NCBI RefSeq assembly: GCF_014750685.1
Contig: NZ_JAAXGE010000006.1
Location: forward strand, 310,001 to 374,000
DNA: 64,000 nucleotides
Source: Bacteroides sp. GM023
GTDB taxonomy: Bacteria > Bacteroidota > Bacteroidia > Bacteroidales > Bacteroidaceae
Direction: 5' to 3'
The position numbers were made by a program, and so were the translations under genes. Each line of letters starts with the position of its first letter. Position 1 is the stretch's first letter. Under the pieces are notes generated by a model. The model was given only the letters and a program-made list of their open reading frames with translations, was not told the origin of the DNA and made no database searches. Shown piece by piece: positions 43,564-52,082 of this stretch.

Positions 43564-45243
43564 ATGGATCAAGGCAATGGCAATATCAAGGTCAAAATAG
43601 ACAATATGGTAAACTGTATTATCTTGCAAGTGATTATAAACAGTGGTTCACAATCACTTTTATATGAAAAAGAAGAGACGAAGCTTTCGATTGCCGATAT
43701 AGACAAGATTCTACGTGAGAACCTGTCAGCCATTAGCGTGGACGATAGCCAATTACCCTTTCCCGATTACGACAATAATGGTTTATCATTCTCTCCTGCC
43801 AATGATTGCCTGAAAGCATTTCAGTACTTCAAAGAAGAGGCTATTCAAATGTATAAAAACAAAGCATGCCTCATTAATGAATTTCATGCTGCATGCGAAA
43901 GCTATTTCCGTGACCAATACAAAAAGAAAGGAATCCACAGGTTTTGCAAGGATTATAAGATGAAATATATCATCAATAGACGTAATGAAATTGATAATTG
44001 GCTGTTTGCGCAATGGGCTAATGAAAAGCATCCTTTAGAAAGCATCCGGCTGCTCGTTGAGCGCCTTAGTTTATATTGCAAAAACAAAGTGCAGGAAATC
44101 TATGCCTATAGTTGCGAAACACAAAAAAGGATGGAAGAAAACACAATGCCTGAAATCGAAGCATTGACACAACAATGGAAAAACCTGAATATCATCACCC
44201 GCTCCTTCAAAGGGAAAAAGATTTTCGATACATATGCTTCCACTTTATCCGACTATTATCTACAACAGTTACAAATAAAATCAAACGATTGCCTTTCTTA
44301 CTTTTTTTCTATTGTCAAAAAGATGGAACTAGAGAAACTGCAAATTACGGTCAATTCTATTTATGATATTCTGAATGAAAAAGATAAGCAGTTCACTCAT
44401 TTATTTTTAGGAAAAGATATTTTTTCGGAACTCGTCCCAATAATAGAAAAAGCACATTTATCGCTGTCTGACATAGGGATGAATACTATGACAGAAGTCT
44501 TGGACTCACTCCAACAAGCTTCATATCCGGAAGGCAATGAACGTATGCAGAATTTGAGAGAAGAATTATCACGCATATTGATAGATAGGTATTTATATCA
44601 ATTAATGACAGAATACGAACTGACCTTCGATGTAGTAACCGATGATTCGGGCGTAGAATACACTCCTGATAGAAGGATACTGCTTAAAGCACCCAAAAAA
44701 CTCAATAGCTATTACGTTCCCGATGGCGTAGCAACGATTTTAGATTCAGCTTTCGCTGATGTCACCAGTCTTGAATATATAAAAATACCGGAAGGGGTAT
44801 GTTCCATTGGAAAATCGGCCTTTCAGGGATGTAGCAACTTGAAAGAGATTATTTTGCCCAAATCGGTTATCCAAATCGGAGATCATGCCTTCCGTGGATG
44901 CACACAACTAGAAGATGTCGTCTTTCTTTATCGAAACATTTCACTAAATGATGAGTTGTTCGAAGATTGTCCGGCACTAAAAAAAGAACGAATCATGACC
45001 TATAATAGTGTAATCGCCGGATGGACATTCGACATTGAAAAGAGTGCAGGTATTCATAAGGAAACAGGAATAGAGCTTCGGTACTGTTTTGACAATGAAG
45101 ACGGCACTATAAAAACTGAACTTGTCAACTTCATGGCTCATATGAAAGCCCTTCGTACACAAGGTTACTCTCAAGAAGAGGTAGATGCTACTTTTAGGAG
45201 AGTAGGACGCGAGTTTGTGATACTATGCAAATCATTATATTAG
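43564..45243 (+). CDS. Cytoplasmic BspA-type leucine-rich-repeat protein with unknown helical N-terminal domain
   Basis: 559 aa. No signal peptide, lipobox or membrane segment, unlike most BspA-like proteins. Residues ~45-340 are mostly helical with many Lys/Glu and no family I recognise. Residues ~380-474 hold LRR_5/TpLRR units: YYVPDGVATILDSAFADVTS, EYIKIPEGVCSIGKSAFQGC, KEIILPKSVIQIGDHAFRGC and a decayed fourth. The tail (~475-559) is unassigned. It stands alone between pdxJ (minus) and nadK (plus). An ATG at 43606 (MVNCIILQV) is an alternative start. Codon use is a little more AT-rich than in its neighbours. Could be a scaffold or an effector; function unknown. Confidence 0.65.
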   Translation: MDQGNGNIKVKIDNMVNCIILQVIINSGSQSLLYEKEETKLSIADIDKILRENLSAISVDDSQLPFPDYDNNGLSFSPANDCLKAFQYFKEEAIQMYKNKACLINEFHAACESYFRDQYKKKGIHRFCKDYKMKYIINRRNEIDNWLFAQWANEKHPLESIRLLVERLSLYCKNKVQEIYAYSCETQKRMEENTMPEIEALTQQWKNLNIITRSFKGKKIFDTYASTLSDYYLQQLQIKSNDCLSYFFSIVKKMELEKLQITVNSIYDILNEKDKQFTHLFLGKDIFSELVPIIEKAHLSLSDIGMNTMTEVLDSLQQASYPEGNERMQNLREELSRILIDRYLYQLMTEYELTFDVVTDDSGVEYTPDRRILLKAPKKLNSYYVPDGVATILDSAFADVTSLEYIKIPEGVCSIGKSAFQGCSNLKEIILPKSVIQIGDHAFRGCTQLEDVVFLYRNISLNDELFEDCPALKKERIMTYNSVIAGWTFDIEKSAGIHKETGIELRYCFDNEDGTIKTELVNFMAHMKALRTQGYSQEEVDATFRRVGREFVILCKSLY

Positions 45244-45384
45244 AATTATAGCCTATTATATTAAGAGAATGTACACCCTAGTTTTCGTCCACTTTCATTC
45301 TACTATCAAACCGAATATTGACAAACCGATTGGCTATCTCGGAAAAAAATGCCAAATTTGCAACCTGAACTAACAATATCACTT

Positions 45385-46254
45385 ATGAAATTTGCCATTT
45401 TCGGAAATACTTATCAGGCTAAAAAGTCCTCTCATGCCGCTAACCTGTTCCGGTTATTAAAAAAACAAGGAGCAGAAGTCTGTGTATGCAGGGAGTTCTA
45501 TCAATTCCTGATTTCAGAACATATGGAAATCGAAGCCGACCAATTATTTGATGGTGATGATTTTACAGCCGACATGGTAATCAGTATCGGTGGGGATGGA
45601 ACTTTTCTGAAAGCTGCCCGCCGGGTAGGCAGAAAGGGGATTCCTATTCTTGGCATTAACACAGGACGTTTGGGATTTCTTGCCGATATCTCTCCCGAAG
45701 AAATGGAAGAAACATTCAACGAAATCAAAGCGGGAAGATATAGTGTAGAAGAGCGGAGTGTACTTCAACTGATCTGCGACGATACTCATCTGCAAGCATC
45801 CCCATACGCCTTAAATGAGATTGCCGTTCTCAAACGGGACAGTTCTTCCATGATTAGTATCCGAACCGCTATCAATGGGGCTTTCCTGAACACGTACCAA
45901 GCCGACGGACTGGTGATTGCTACGCCAACCGGTTCAACCGCTTACTCCCTAAGCGTGGGTGGCCCAATTATCGTCCCTCATTCCAATACCATCGCCATCA
46001 CTCCCGTAGCTCCGCATAGCCTCAACGTTCGCCCTATCGTAATACGCGATGATTGGGAAATCACATTAGATGTAGAAAGCCGTAGCCATAACTTCCTGGT
46101 TGCCATTGACGGCAGCAGCGAAACCTGCAAGGAAACGACTCAACTCACTATACGCCGGGCTGACTATAGTGTGCAAGTGGTAAAACGTTTCAATCACATC
46201 TTTTTCGATACGCTTCGCAGTAAAATGATGTGGGGAGCAGACGGCAGGAGGTAG
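45385..46254 (+). CDS. nadK: NAD kinase
   Basis: 289 aa from the ATG at 45385 (MKFAIFGNTYQAKK), the family's usual start; an in-frame ATG at 45349 adds 12 residues. Phosphorylates NAD to NADP. ISIGGDGTFLKAARRVG is the GGDGT catalytic motif, GINTGRLGFLADI the second site, and ATPTGSTAYSLSVGGPI the substrate loop. Complete. Confidence 0.95.
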   Translation: MKFAIFGNTYQAKKSSHAANLFRLLKKQGAEVCVCREFYQFLISEHMEIEADQLFDGDDFTADMVISIGGDGTFLKAARRVGRKGIPILGINTGRLGFLADISPEEMEETFNEIKAGRYSVEERSVLQLICDDTHLQASPYALNEIAVLKRDSSSMISIRTAINGAFLNTYQADGLVIATPTGSTAYSLSVGGPIIVPHSNTIAITPVAPHSLNVRPIVIRDDWEITLDVESRSHNFLVAIDGSSETCKETTQLTIRRADYSVQVVKRFNHIFFDTLRSKMMWGADGRR

Positions 46255-46275
46255 TTCTTCTTTTTGCCGCAACTT

Positions 46276-46363
46276 TGCCACCGTATTGGCACAGCAGTGC
46301 CATGCCTATGGCACAGTTATGCCATCACGTTGGCACGGTCGTGCCACCACGGTGGCACAAATC
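46276..46363. repeat. 22-bp tandem array C of alternating TGCCA / TGGCA half-sites
   Basis: Four 22-bp units start at 46276, 46298, 46320 and 46342. TGCCA opens each unit, and its complement TGGCA lies exactly 11 bp later (46287, 46309, 46331, 46353), so inverted half-sites alternate every 11 bp over 88 bp. Spacer bases vary between units while the half-sites are invariant. Located between nadK and a convergent gene. Confidence 0.9.
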
Positions 46364-46383
46364 TTATACTTAGCCTCTGAATC

Positions 46384-47304
46384 CTATCTTCGGATAATCT
46401 TCTTTTTTGTTGTAGGGAATAGCCCATAGGACTCGCGTTTCTGTTCCATGATTCCCCGCATTCTCTCTTTTCTTGTAGTTCCACCCTTCCCCGTTTTGAT
46501 TCCTCTTCCAAAATAAATAGGAATTCCTACGCCAAGGCTAATATTTATATCACGTCCAAGTGTATTGGCTTTATAAAGTCGACGTTCTACTATTTCGTTT
46601 GTATAAAGATCTTTCTTTTGATATTCAATTGAGGATCGCTTCCCTATTGGTTGCGCAAAAGCGGCATTGAAGACCAGGTAACAGTATTTGGCCAATTTAT
46701 AATTCACACTCATTCCTACTGAAAGGATAAAGACATCCATGTTGCTTTCTCCATAATCATTATCGGCATCGTACCTGATTGTATACAATTCATTGCCTCC
46801 CTTTTTCTTCAAATCAAGATAAACAGATTGGTAACTAACATTATTTACACCAATCCCCAGTCGAGGATAGATGGCCCAACGTGAATTTTCAATCCGGTAA
46901 GCAACTCCCGTCGCCATACAAGGACTCACTCCCGGTCTTTCTCTCTCAAATGCAAAATTATCCACATAATAATCCGCTTCCAATGATTTTGCCAATTCCG
47001 AACCATAATTTCTGCTATATCTCAAAGGGATTCCTAACTTTATATCAGCAAACCACCCCCATCTTTTAGAAAAGAAATGCTCCAAACGGAAATCAATAAC
47101 AGGAAATCCAGTCTTTCTGTCTGCCAAAGCAGTAAGTGCATTCTCTCCTCCGGTATGTAAAAAATCAAAGTTCATTCCCACTCCTGTACTTATTAGAATC
47201 AGGTTACTTCGTTCTTTGGTATGATGTAATAATCGCCTTTCCTGTGCTTCGGTCACAGAACAGATACAAAGGAATAACAATATGGGCAAATAGAAATTCT
47301 TCAT
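46384..47304 (-). CDS. Outer-membrane beta-barrel protein of unknown function
   Basis: 306 aa, signal peptide MKNFYLPILLFLCICSVTEAQ. Alternating beta pattern with GVGMNFDFLHTG, WGWFADIKLGIPLRYSRNY, WAIYPRLGIGVNNVSYQS, MSVNYKLAKYCYLVFNAAFAQP and DINISLGVGIPIYFG, consistent with a porin-like barrel. A basic tail (~265-306, GGTTRKERMRGIMEQKRE) follows the barrel, which is unusual for an OMP. It lies 14 bases after the lipoprotein gene on the same strand, so the two are cotranscribed. Confidence 0.65.
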   Translation of the reverse strand: MKNFYLPILLFLCICSVTEAQERRLLHHTKERSNLILISTGVGMNFDFLHTGGENALTALADRKTGFPVIDFRLEHFFSKRWGWFADIKLGIPLRYSRNYGSELAKSLEADYYVDNFAFERERPGVSPCMATGVAYRIENSRWAIYPRLGIGVNNVSYQSVYLDLKKKGGNELYTIRYDADNDYGESNMDVFILSVGMSVNYKLAKYCYLVFNAAFAQPIGKRSSIEYQKKDLYTNEIVERRLYKANTLGRDINISLGVGIPIYFGRGIKTGKGGTTRKERMRGIMEQKRESYGLFPTTKKKIIRR

Positions 47305-47318
47305 AGCCGTTCTCCTAT

Positions 47319-47876
47319 TTAATACAAAGTAACCGGTTCACTCACCTGTTCAATAGTCTCCCCGCTTTCCAAAGTCAACACTACACGAAAACGATATTCT
47401 CCAGGTTGTGGAGTTGTCAACAATGCTTTATGTATTCTTTCATACAGTATGTCCTCTCCATGAGCAGTGTCGTCAGTCTTCTGATAACCCGCCATAGCTT
47501 TTGGATAATCAGAAAAGCAAGAAGTAACCTCAGCACCTGCCGGATACTTTTCATTAAAATCTATGTCTGTGAAGATACTAACCTTTTTAATGTTGTCAGA
47601 TAACACATTAAAAGCATAGAAATTGTCTCTGTTAGAGTTTGATTCATCATCTGCGATTTCTGCCCAGACGCAGACGTCCAGAATATAAGCCTCTTTGGGT
47701 ATTTTTGCTTCAATAGCCTCTACGGGAAATTCGCCTGCATTGTTCCAATGATGAAGTGTAATGTCTTTTGCAACACACTGAATCGCTATGGATTCGTAGT
47801 CCTCGTCATCGCAAGTCATAGCTGTAGCTACCCAAAATAGCAACGACACTAATAGTAGTAAATTGTGTTTTTTCAT
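47319..47876 (-). CDS. Secreted or lipoprotein of unknown function
   Basis: 185 aa. N-terminus MKKHNLLLLVSLLFWVATAMTCDDEDYES: Cys22 followed by acidic residues suggests a lipoprotein, though Thr at -1 is an atypical lipobox. The mature part is beta-rich (ILDVCVWAEIADDE, YRFRVVLTLESGETIEQVSEPVTLY) and resembles a small immunoglobulin-like fold. I do not recognise a characterised family. Paired with the downstream barrel protein; a TAACTTTG -7-like site lies at 47898-47905. Confidence 0.55.
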   Translation of the reverse strand: MKKHNLLLLVSLLFWVATAMTCDDEDYESIAIQCVAKDITLHHWNNAGEFPVEAIEAKIPKEAYILDVCVWAEIADDESNSNRDNFYAFNVLSDNIKKVSIFTDIDFNEKYPAGAEVTSCFSDYPKAMAGYQKTDDTAHGEDILYERIHKALLTTPQPGEYRFRVVLTLESGETIEQVSEPVTLY

Positions 47877-47965
47877 ATATATGCCGTTTTAGATCAACAA
47901 AGTTAATCTTTTCTTTCAACAAAAAGCATATAAAAGCATATTACTATGCTCTACAGAGCAACTTT

Positions 47966-48838
47966 TTAATCCAAGGTAAACGACTGCGAGCCAATCAGAT
48001 TACCACCTTCAAAGATATCAACCCTGTAGTTTCCGGCATACAGAAACTCTTCCACATCCCAAAATACATTCACATTCTGTTCTTCACCATTGTATTCGAT
48101 ATACTTCTTGATAGAATAGGTCAGTGTACGGTTCTCATAAGGGAAAGTATTGGAGGCACTCTTAGTCAATGCATCGTTATCCGGTTTGGTGATACGTATA
48201 TAGATGGTGCGTTCACCGTTTTCAGCAGTTATATTCTTTACGACTGTAAAGCTGATAGCCAGTTTCACTACATCTTTCACCTTCTTCGCTACTTTACCAC
48301 GCTTGTTGCGGGGTTCGATACGGATATTGGTTGCATCGAGTTGGGCTGCTAGTGTCACTTTCTGATTCAGATTCTTCTTTTCTTCGGAAAGATTGCTGAT
48401 TTGTTGTGAAGCCTGGTTATATTTTTGCGTTACTTCCGCGATTTGTTGTTTCTGCTGGGCAGTCAGTTTATTCAATGAATCAATCTGATTGATATACCCA
48501 ATCATAACTTTACGCAGAGTAGCCAGTTCCTTCTTCAAGCGACGGATTTCCGTAGCATTCGAGCTTTTCACCGTGCGGAGTTCTTCCAGCAAGCGCTGTG
48601 TTTTCAATTGTTCCTGATCCAGCAGTTGGGATAAAGAGTCGTTAGATATCGTCATCTTCAACTCATCATATTGCTGTGCAAAACGAGTATATTCAGTTTC
48701 CAGTTCTTCCTTGTCCAGTTGAAATTCCTGTACTAACTCCTTGTTAGCTTGTTTTTCTGTAAACAGTAAATAGGTAATGCCAATAATCGCTATTACCAAA
48801 ATAGCTACGGCTGCAATAAGAAGACTTTTTTTACTCAT
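47966..48838 (-). CDS. Membrane-anchored coiled-coil protein
   Basis: 290 aa. A single N-terminal helix (LLIAAVAILVIAIIGITYLLF, ~6-26) followed by a coiled coil (~30-165, with heptad patterns such as LEELRTVKSSNATEIRRLKKELATLRK and QQKQQIAEVTQKYNQASQQISNLSEEKKNLNQK). The C-terminal ~110 residues form a beta domain (DVVKLAISFTVVKNITAENGERTIYIRITKPDND ... AGNYRVDIFEGG). Likely spans from the inner membrane into the periplasm. Function unknown. It has a good promoter at 48867-48897. Confidence 0.7.
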   Translation of the reverse strand: MSKKSLLIAAVAILVIAIIGITYLLFTEKQANKELVQEFQLDKEELETEYTRFAQQYDELKMTISNDSLSQLLDQEQLKTQRLLEELRTVKSSNATEIRRLKKELATLRKVMIGYINQIDSLNKLTAQQKQQIAEVTQKYNQASQQISNLSEEKKNLNQKVTLAAQLDATNIRIEPRNKRGKVAKKVKDVVKLAISFTVVKNITAENGERTIYIRITKPDNDALTKSASNTFPYENRTLTYSIKKYIEYNGEEQNVNVFWDVEEFLYAGNYRVDIFEGGNLIGSQSFTLD

Positions 48839-48866
48839 AGTTTCAGTTGTGAATTGATAACGTGCG

Positions 48867-48897
48867 CAAAAGTAATCATTTCACAACAGAAGTCAAG
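48867..48897 (-). promoter_or_regulatory. Promoter of the coiled-coil protein gene
   Basis: On the minus strand: CTTG (48894-48897), 19-bp spacer, TACTTTTG (48867-48874). Transcription would start near 48860, 22 bases before the ATG. Confidence 0.65.
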
Positions 48898-48904
48898 CAG
48901 AAAA

Positions 48905-48931
48905 GTCGAGAGTTTTAGAAAAACTCTCGAC
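48905..48931. terminator. Hairpin upstream of the coiled-coil gene promoter
   Basis: GTCGAGAGTTT (48905-48915) and AAACTCTCGAC (48921-48931) form an 11-bp perfect stem with a 5-base loop; TTTTCTGC follows on the minus strand. No annotated minus-strand gene feeds it, so it may end a short transcript from the region of array D. The rest of 48932-49392 holds array D and the mdh promoter. Confidence 0.6.
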
Positions 48932-49069
48932 CAAACCATACAATTTTAATTTATTAACCAGTTTATCAGGGCAAGTCAATAGACTTCACTCCTACCAGGC
49001 GACATCAGGTTTATGTACTACAATCAATTTGATTTAATGCGGCACTTAACATCTTTCAGTGCACAAATT

Positions 49070-49168
49070 AATTCGTCGGACTATAGTCCTACGAAAGATT
49101 GGCTATAGTGTTTCTTTCGAAGAACTATAGTCCTTCGAAAGAACGAGTATAGTCCGACGAACTAATTC
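49070..49168. repeat. 22-bp tandem array D of 6-bp boxes spaced 11 bp
   Basis: CTATAG boxes start at 49081, 49103 and 49125 (GTATAG at 49147), exactly 22 bp apart; CGAAAG-type boxes lie midway at 49092, 49114 (reversed as CTTTCG), 49136 and 49158. The ends are complementary to each other (ATTCGTCGGACTATA near 49071 and TATAGTCCGACGAA at 49148-49161), so the whole array can fold on itself. It lies upstream of mdh. Confidence 0.9.
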
Positions 49169-49310
49169 ATGCATACTTGAATCTTATTTTCTTCAGAGAT
49201 AGAACTTATTATATTCATCCGGTGAAGTAATGCTTATTCCGGCCGGAATTCGTTATCTTATCTGTAGATTCTGATTACTTCGACCTTTAACTAAAATTAT
49301 TACGGAAAAA

Positions 49311-49342
49311 TTTCTTTAATTAGGATTATCGTTGTAATTTTG
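49311..49342 (+). promoter_or_regulatory. Promoter of mdh
   Basis: TTTC (49311-49314), 20-bp spacer, TAATTTTG (49335-49342). A near-consensus Bacteroides promoter, with transcription starting about 45 bases before the mdh ATG. Confidence 0.6.
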
Positions 49343-49392
49343 TCGCGCAAAATAGATGAAACAAATTATCAACTTTTTAAATATATAGTATT

Positions 49393-50334
49393 ATGTCAAA
49401 AGTAACCGTAGTAGGCGCAGGTAACGTAGGTGCTACATGTGCAAATGTACTTGCTTTTAATGAAGTAGCAGACGAAGTAGTAATGCTGGACGTTAAAGAA
49501 GGCGTATCAGAAGGTAAAGCAATGGATATGATGCAGACAGCTCAATTGCTGGGTTTCGACACTACAATAGTAGGCTGCACGAACGACTATGCTCAGACTG
49601 CTGACTCTGACGTTGTTGTGATTACTTCAGGTATTCCTCGCAAGCCGGGTATGACTCGTGAAGAACTGATCGGTGTAAACGCTGGTATCGTTAAATCGGT
49701 AGCACAGAACATCTTGAAATATTCTCCTAACGCTATCCTTGTTGTAATTTCTAACCCGATGGATACAATGACTTACCTGTCATTGAAATCTTTGGGCTTG
49801 CCGAAAAACCGTATCATCGGTATGGGTGGCGCTTTGGATAGCTCTCGCTTCAAATATTTCTTGTCTCAAGCTTTGGGATGCAACGCTAACGAGGTAGAAG
49901 GTATGGTTATCGGTGGTCACGGTGATACTACCATGATTCCGTTGACTCGCTTCGCTACTTACAAAGGTATGCCTGTAACTAACTTTATCTCTGCTGAGAA
50001 GTTGGAAGAAGTTGCTGCTGCTACTATGGTAGGTGGTGCTACTCTGACTAAATTGCTGGGTACTTCTGCATGGTATGCACCGGGTGCAGCAGGAGCATTC
50101 GTTGTTGAATCTATCCTTCACGACCAAAAGAAGATGATTCCTTGTTCAGTATTCCTGGAAGGCGAATACGGCGAATCTGACCTTTGCATCGGTGTTCCTG
50201 TAATCCTTGGCAAGAACGGTATCGAAAAGATCGTTGAACTTGACCTGAACGAAGACGAAAAAGCTAAGTTCGCAGCTAGCGCAAAAGCTGTACACGGAAC
50301 TAACGCTGCTTTGAAAGAAGTTGGTGCTCTGTAA
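49393..50334 (+). CDS. mdh: Malate dehydrogenase (LDH-like type)
   Basis: 313 aa. Interconverts malate and oxaloacetate with NAD. Rossmann start VTVVGAGNVGATCANVLA, substrate-loop ITSGIPRKPGMTREELIG, VVISNPMDTMTYLSL, MGGALDSSRFKYFL and the catalytic His in GGHGDTTMIPL. It is of the lactate-dehydrogenase-like bacterial class, not the E. coli type. Codon use is biased like that of tpiA, indicating high expression, as expected for fumarate-producing Bacteroides. Monocistronic, with its own promoter and terminator. Confidence 0.96.
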   Translation: MSKVTVVGAGNVGATCANVLAFNEVADEVVMLDVKEGVSEGKAMDMMQTAQLLGFDTTIVGCTNDYAQTADSDVVVITSGIPRKPGMTREELIGVNAGIVKSVAQNILKYSPNAILVVISNPMDTMTYLSLKSLGLPKNRIIGMGGALDSSRFKYFLSQALGCNANEVEGMVIGGHGDTTMIPLTRFATYKGMPVTNFISAEKLEEVAAATMVGGATLTKLLGTSAWYAPGAAGAFVVESILHDQKKMIPCSVFLEGEYGESDLCIGVPVILGKNGIEKIVELDLNEDEKAKFAASAKAVHGTNAALKEVGAL

Positions 50335-50371
50335 TTAAAACAGCAAATCCCCTTACATTTATATATTAGGA

Positions 50372-50412
50372 AAGGCTGTCCTTCATCATGAAAGGACAGC
50401 CTTCTTTCTTTT
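50372..50412 (+). terminator. Intrinsic terminator of mdh
   Basis: AAGGCTGTCCTT (50372-50383) and AAGGACAGCCTT (50392-50403) form a 12-bp perfect stem, followed by CTTTCTTTTC. It begins 37 bases after the mdh stop. Confidence 0.9.
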
Positions 50413-50616
50413 CATCTCCCCCGCTTATCTTGTTATATTTTTAAAAAAAGCTAATTCTTTTTGCATTTTCACAGAAAGCGTATACATTTGCATCGTTGTT
50501 TATGCAATTATTGTTTAAGCTAACAAGTACAAAAAAACAGACTACTTCAATAAACAAATTACATAAGAACAGGGTTATTTAAATAGAAGTATCACCTTAT
50601 TAATATGCAAGATGCG

Positions 50617-52071
50617 ATGAAAAAACTATTTCTCCTGACAATTCTGTTAAACCTGACTTTTATAGTAAAAGCGCAAACTATACTGAGCTTGGATAGTTGC
50701 CGCGCTTTAGCCCTTGCCAACAATAAAGACCTGTTGATAAGCAATGAAAAGATAAATGCTGCCCATTATCAGCGAAAAGCCGCATTTACCAATTACTTGC
50801 CCAGCTTCTCGGCAACTGGAGCTTACATGAGAAATCAAAAAGAGTTTTCTTTATTGAATGCCGATCAGAAAGCTGCACTTTCGGGATTGGGGACCAGTCT
50901 GGCAGGCCCATTGGAGCAAGCCGGCGGAATCATTGCGCAGTTACATCCGGATCTTGCTTCTAAAATCCCTGAATTAGGAGCGAGCCTGACTTCTGCCTTT
51001 AACAATGCCGGAAGTTCCCTGGTAGATGCACTCCGCACGGACACAAGAAACGTGTACGCCGGAGCTGTCACACTGACACAACCACTCTATATGGGTGGAA
51101 AAATCCGCGCTTACAACAAGATAACGCAATACGCCGAAGAACTGGCACGCCAGCAACATCAAGGCGGCATGCAGGAAGTTATCATGAGCACCGACCAGGC
51201 TTATTGGCAAGTTATTTCATTAGTCAATAAGAAAAAGTTGGCCGAAGGATATTTGAAACTTCTGCAACAGTTGGACAGCGATGTGGAAAAGATGATTGCC
51301 GAAGGAGTAGCTACTAAAGCAGACGGTTTATCCGTGCGCGTCAAGGTGAATGAAGCGGAAATGACACTGACAAAAGTAGAGGACGGATTAAGCCTTGCCC
51401 GAATGTTGTTGTGTCAACTATGTGGGCTTGATCTTAGCTCTCCCGTCACTCTGACAGACGAGAATATGGATGACATTCCCTTATTAGCACCGGAGACTCA
51501 TTTCGATATGTCAACCGCCTATGCCAATCGGCCGGAGATACGCAGTCTGGAACTGGCTACGCAAATCTACAAACAGAAAGTGAATGTCACCCGTTCCGAA
51601 CATCTTCCTTCTATTGCATTAATGGGAAATTATATGGTCACGAATCCTTCTGTCTTCAACAGTTTCGAAAATAAGTTCAAAGGAATGTGGAATGTCGGAG
51701 TAATGGTACAAATACCTATCTGGCATTGGGGCGAAGGTATTTACAAAACAAGGTCTGCCAAAGCTGAAGCAAAAATCGCGCAATATCAACTGGAAGATGC
51801 CAGAGAAAAAATCGAATTGCAGGTTAATCAGGCAGCGTTCAAGGTGAACGAAGCCGGTAAAAAGCTGGTGATGGCTTCCAAGAATATGGAGAAGGCGGAA
51901 GAGAACCTTCGCTATGCGACATTGGGCTTTAAAGAGGGCGTAATTGCCACCAGTAATGTTCTCGAAGCGCAAACAGCCTGGCTATCTGCTCAATCGGAGA
52001 AGATTGATGCTCAAATAGACGTGAAGTTGACAGAAATTTATCTAAAGAAATCATTAGGAACTTTGAAATAA
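50617..52071 (+). CDS. TolC-family outer-membrane efflux protein
   Basis: 484 aa from the ATG at 50617 (MKKLFLLTILLNLTFIVKAQ signal peptide); an in-frame ATG at 50605 adds four residues. Duplicated TolC-type helical pattern: LALANNKDLLISNEKINAAHYQRKAAFTNYLPSF in the first half, ANRPEIRSLELATQIYKQKVNVTRSEHLPSIALMGNY in the second, and FKEGVIATSNVLEAQTAWLSAQ near the end. A trimeric exit duct for the pump encoded downstream. First gene of a four-gene export operon. Confidence 0.92.
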   Translation: MKKLFLLTILLNLTFIVKAQTILSLDSCRALALANNKDLLISNEKINAAHYQRKAAFTNYLPSFSATGAYMRNQKEFSLLNADQKAALSGLGTSLAGPLEQAGGIIAQLHPDLASKIPELGASLTSAFNNAGSSLVDALRTDTRNVYAGAVTLTQPLYMGGKIRAYNKITQYAEELARQQHQGGMQEVIMSTDQAYWQVISLVNKKKLAEGYLKLLQQLDSDVEKMIAEGVATKADGLSVRVKVNEAEMTLTKVEDGLSLARMLLCQLCGLDLSSPVTLTDENMDDIPLLAPETHFDMSTAYANRPEIRSLELATQIYKQKVNVTRSEHLPSIALMGNYMVTNPSVFNSFENKFKGMWNVGVMVQIPIWHWGEGIYKTRSAKAEAKIAQYQLEDAREKIELQVNQAAFKVNEAGKKLVMASKNMEKAEENLRYATLGFKEGVIATSNVLEAQTAWLSAQSEKIDAQIDVKLTEIYLKKSLGTLK

Positions 52072-52082
52072 TTCATAATCAT

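Noticed and set aside
46276..46363. CRISPR array
   Set aside because: Units are contiguous 22-mers without unique spacers of ~30 bp, and there are no cas genes in the window. The other 22-bp arrays fail for the same reason.
48932..49392. Small protein gene in the gap before mdh
   Set aside because: No frame with a start, composition or motif worth calling; the region is explained by array D and the mdh promoter.
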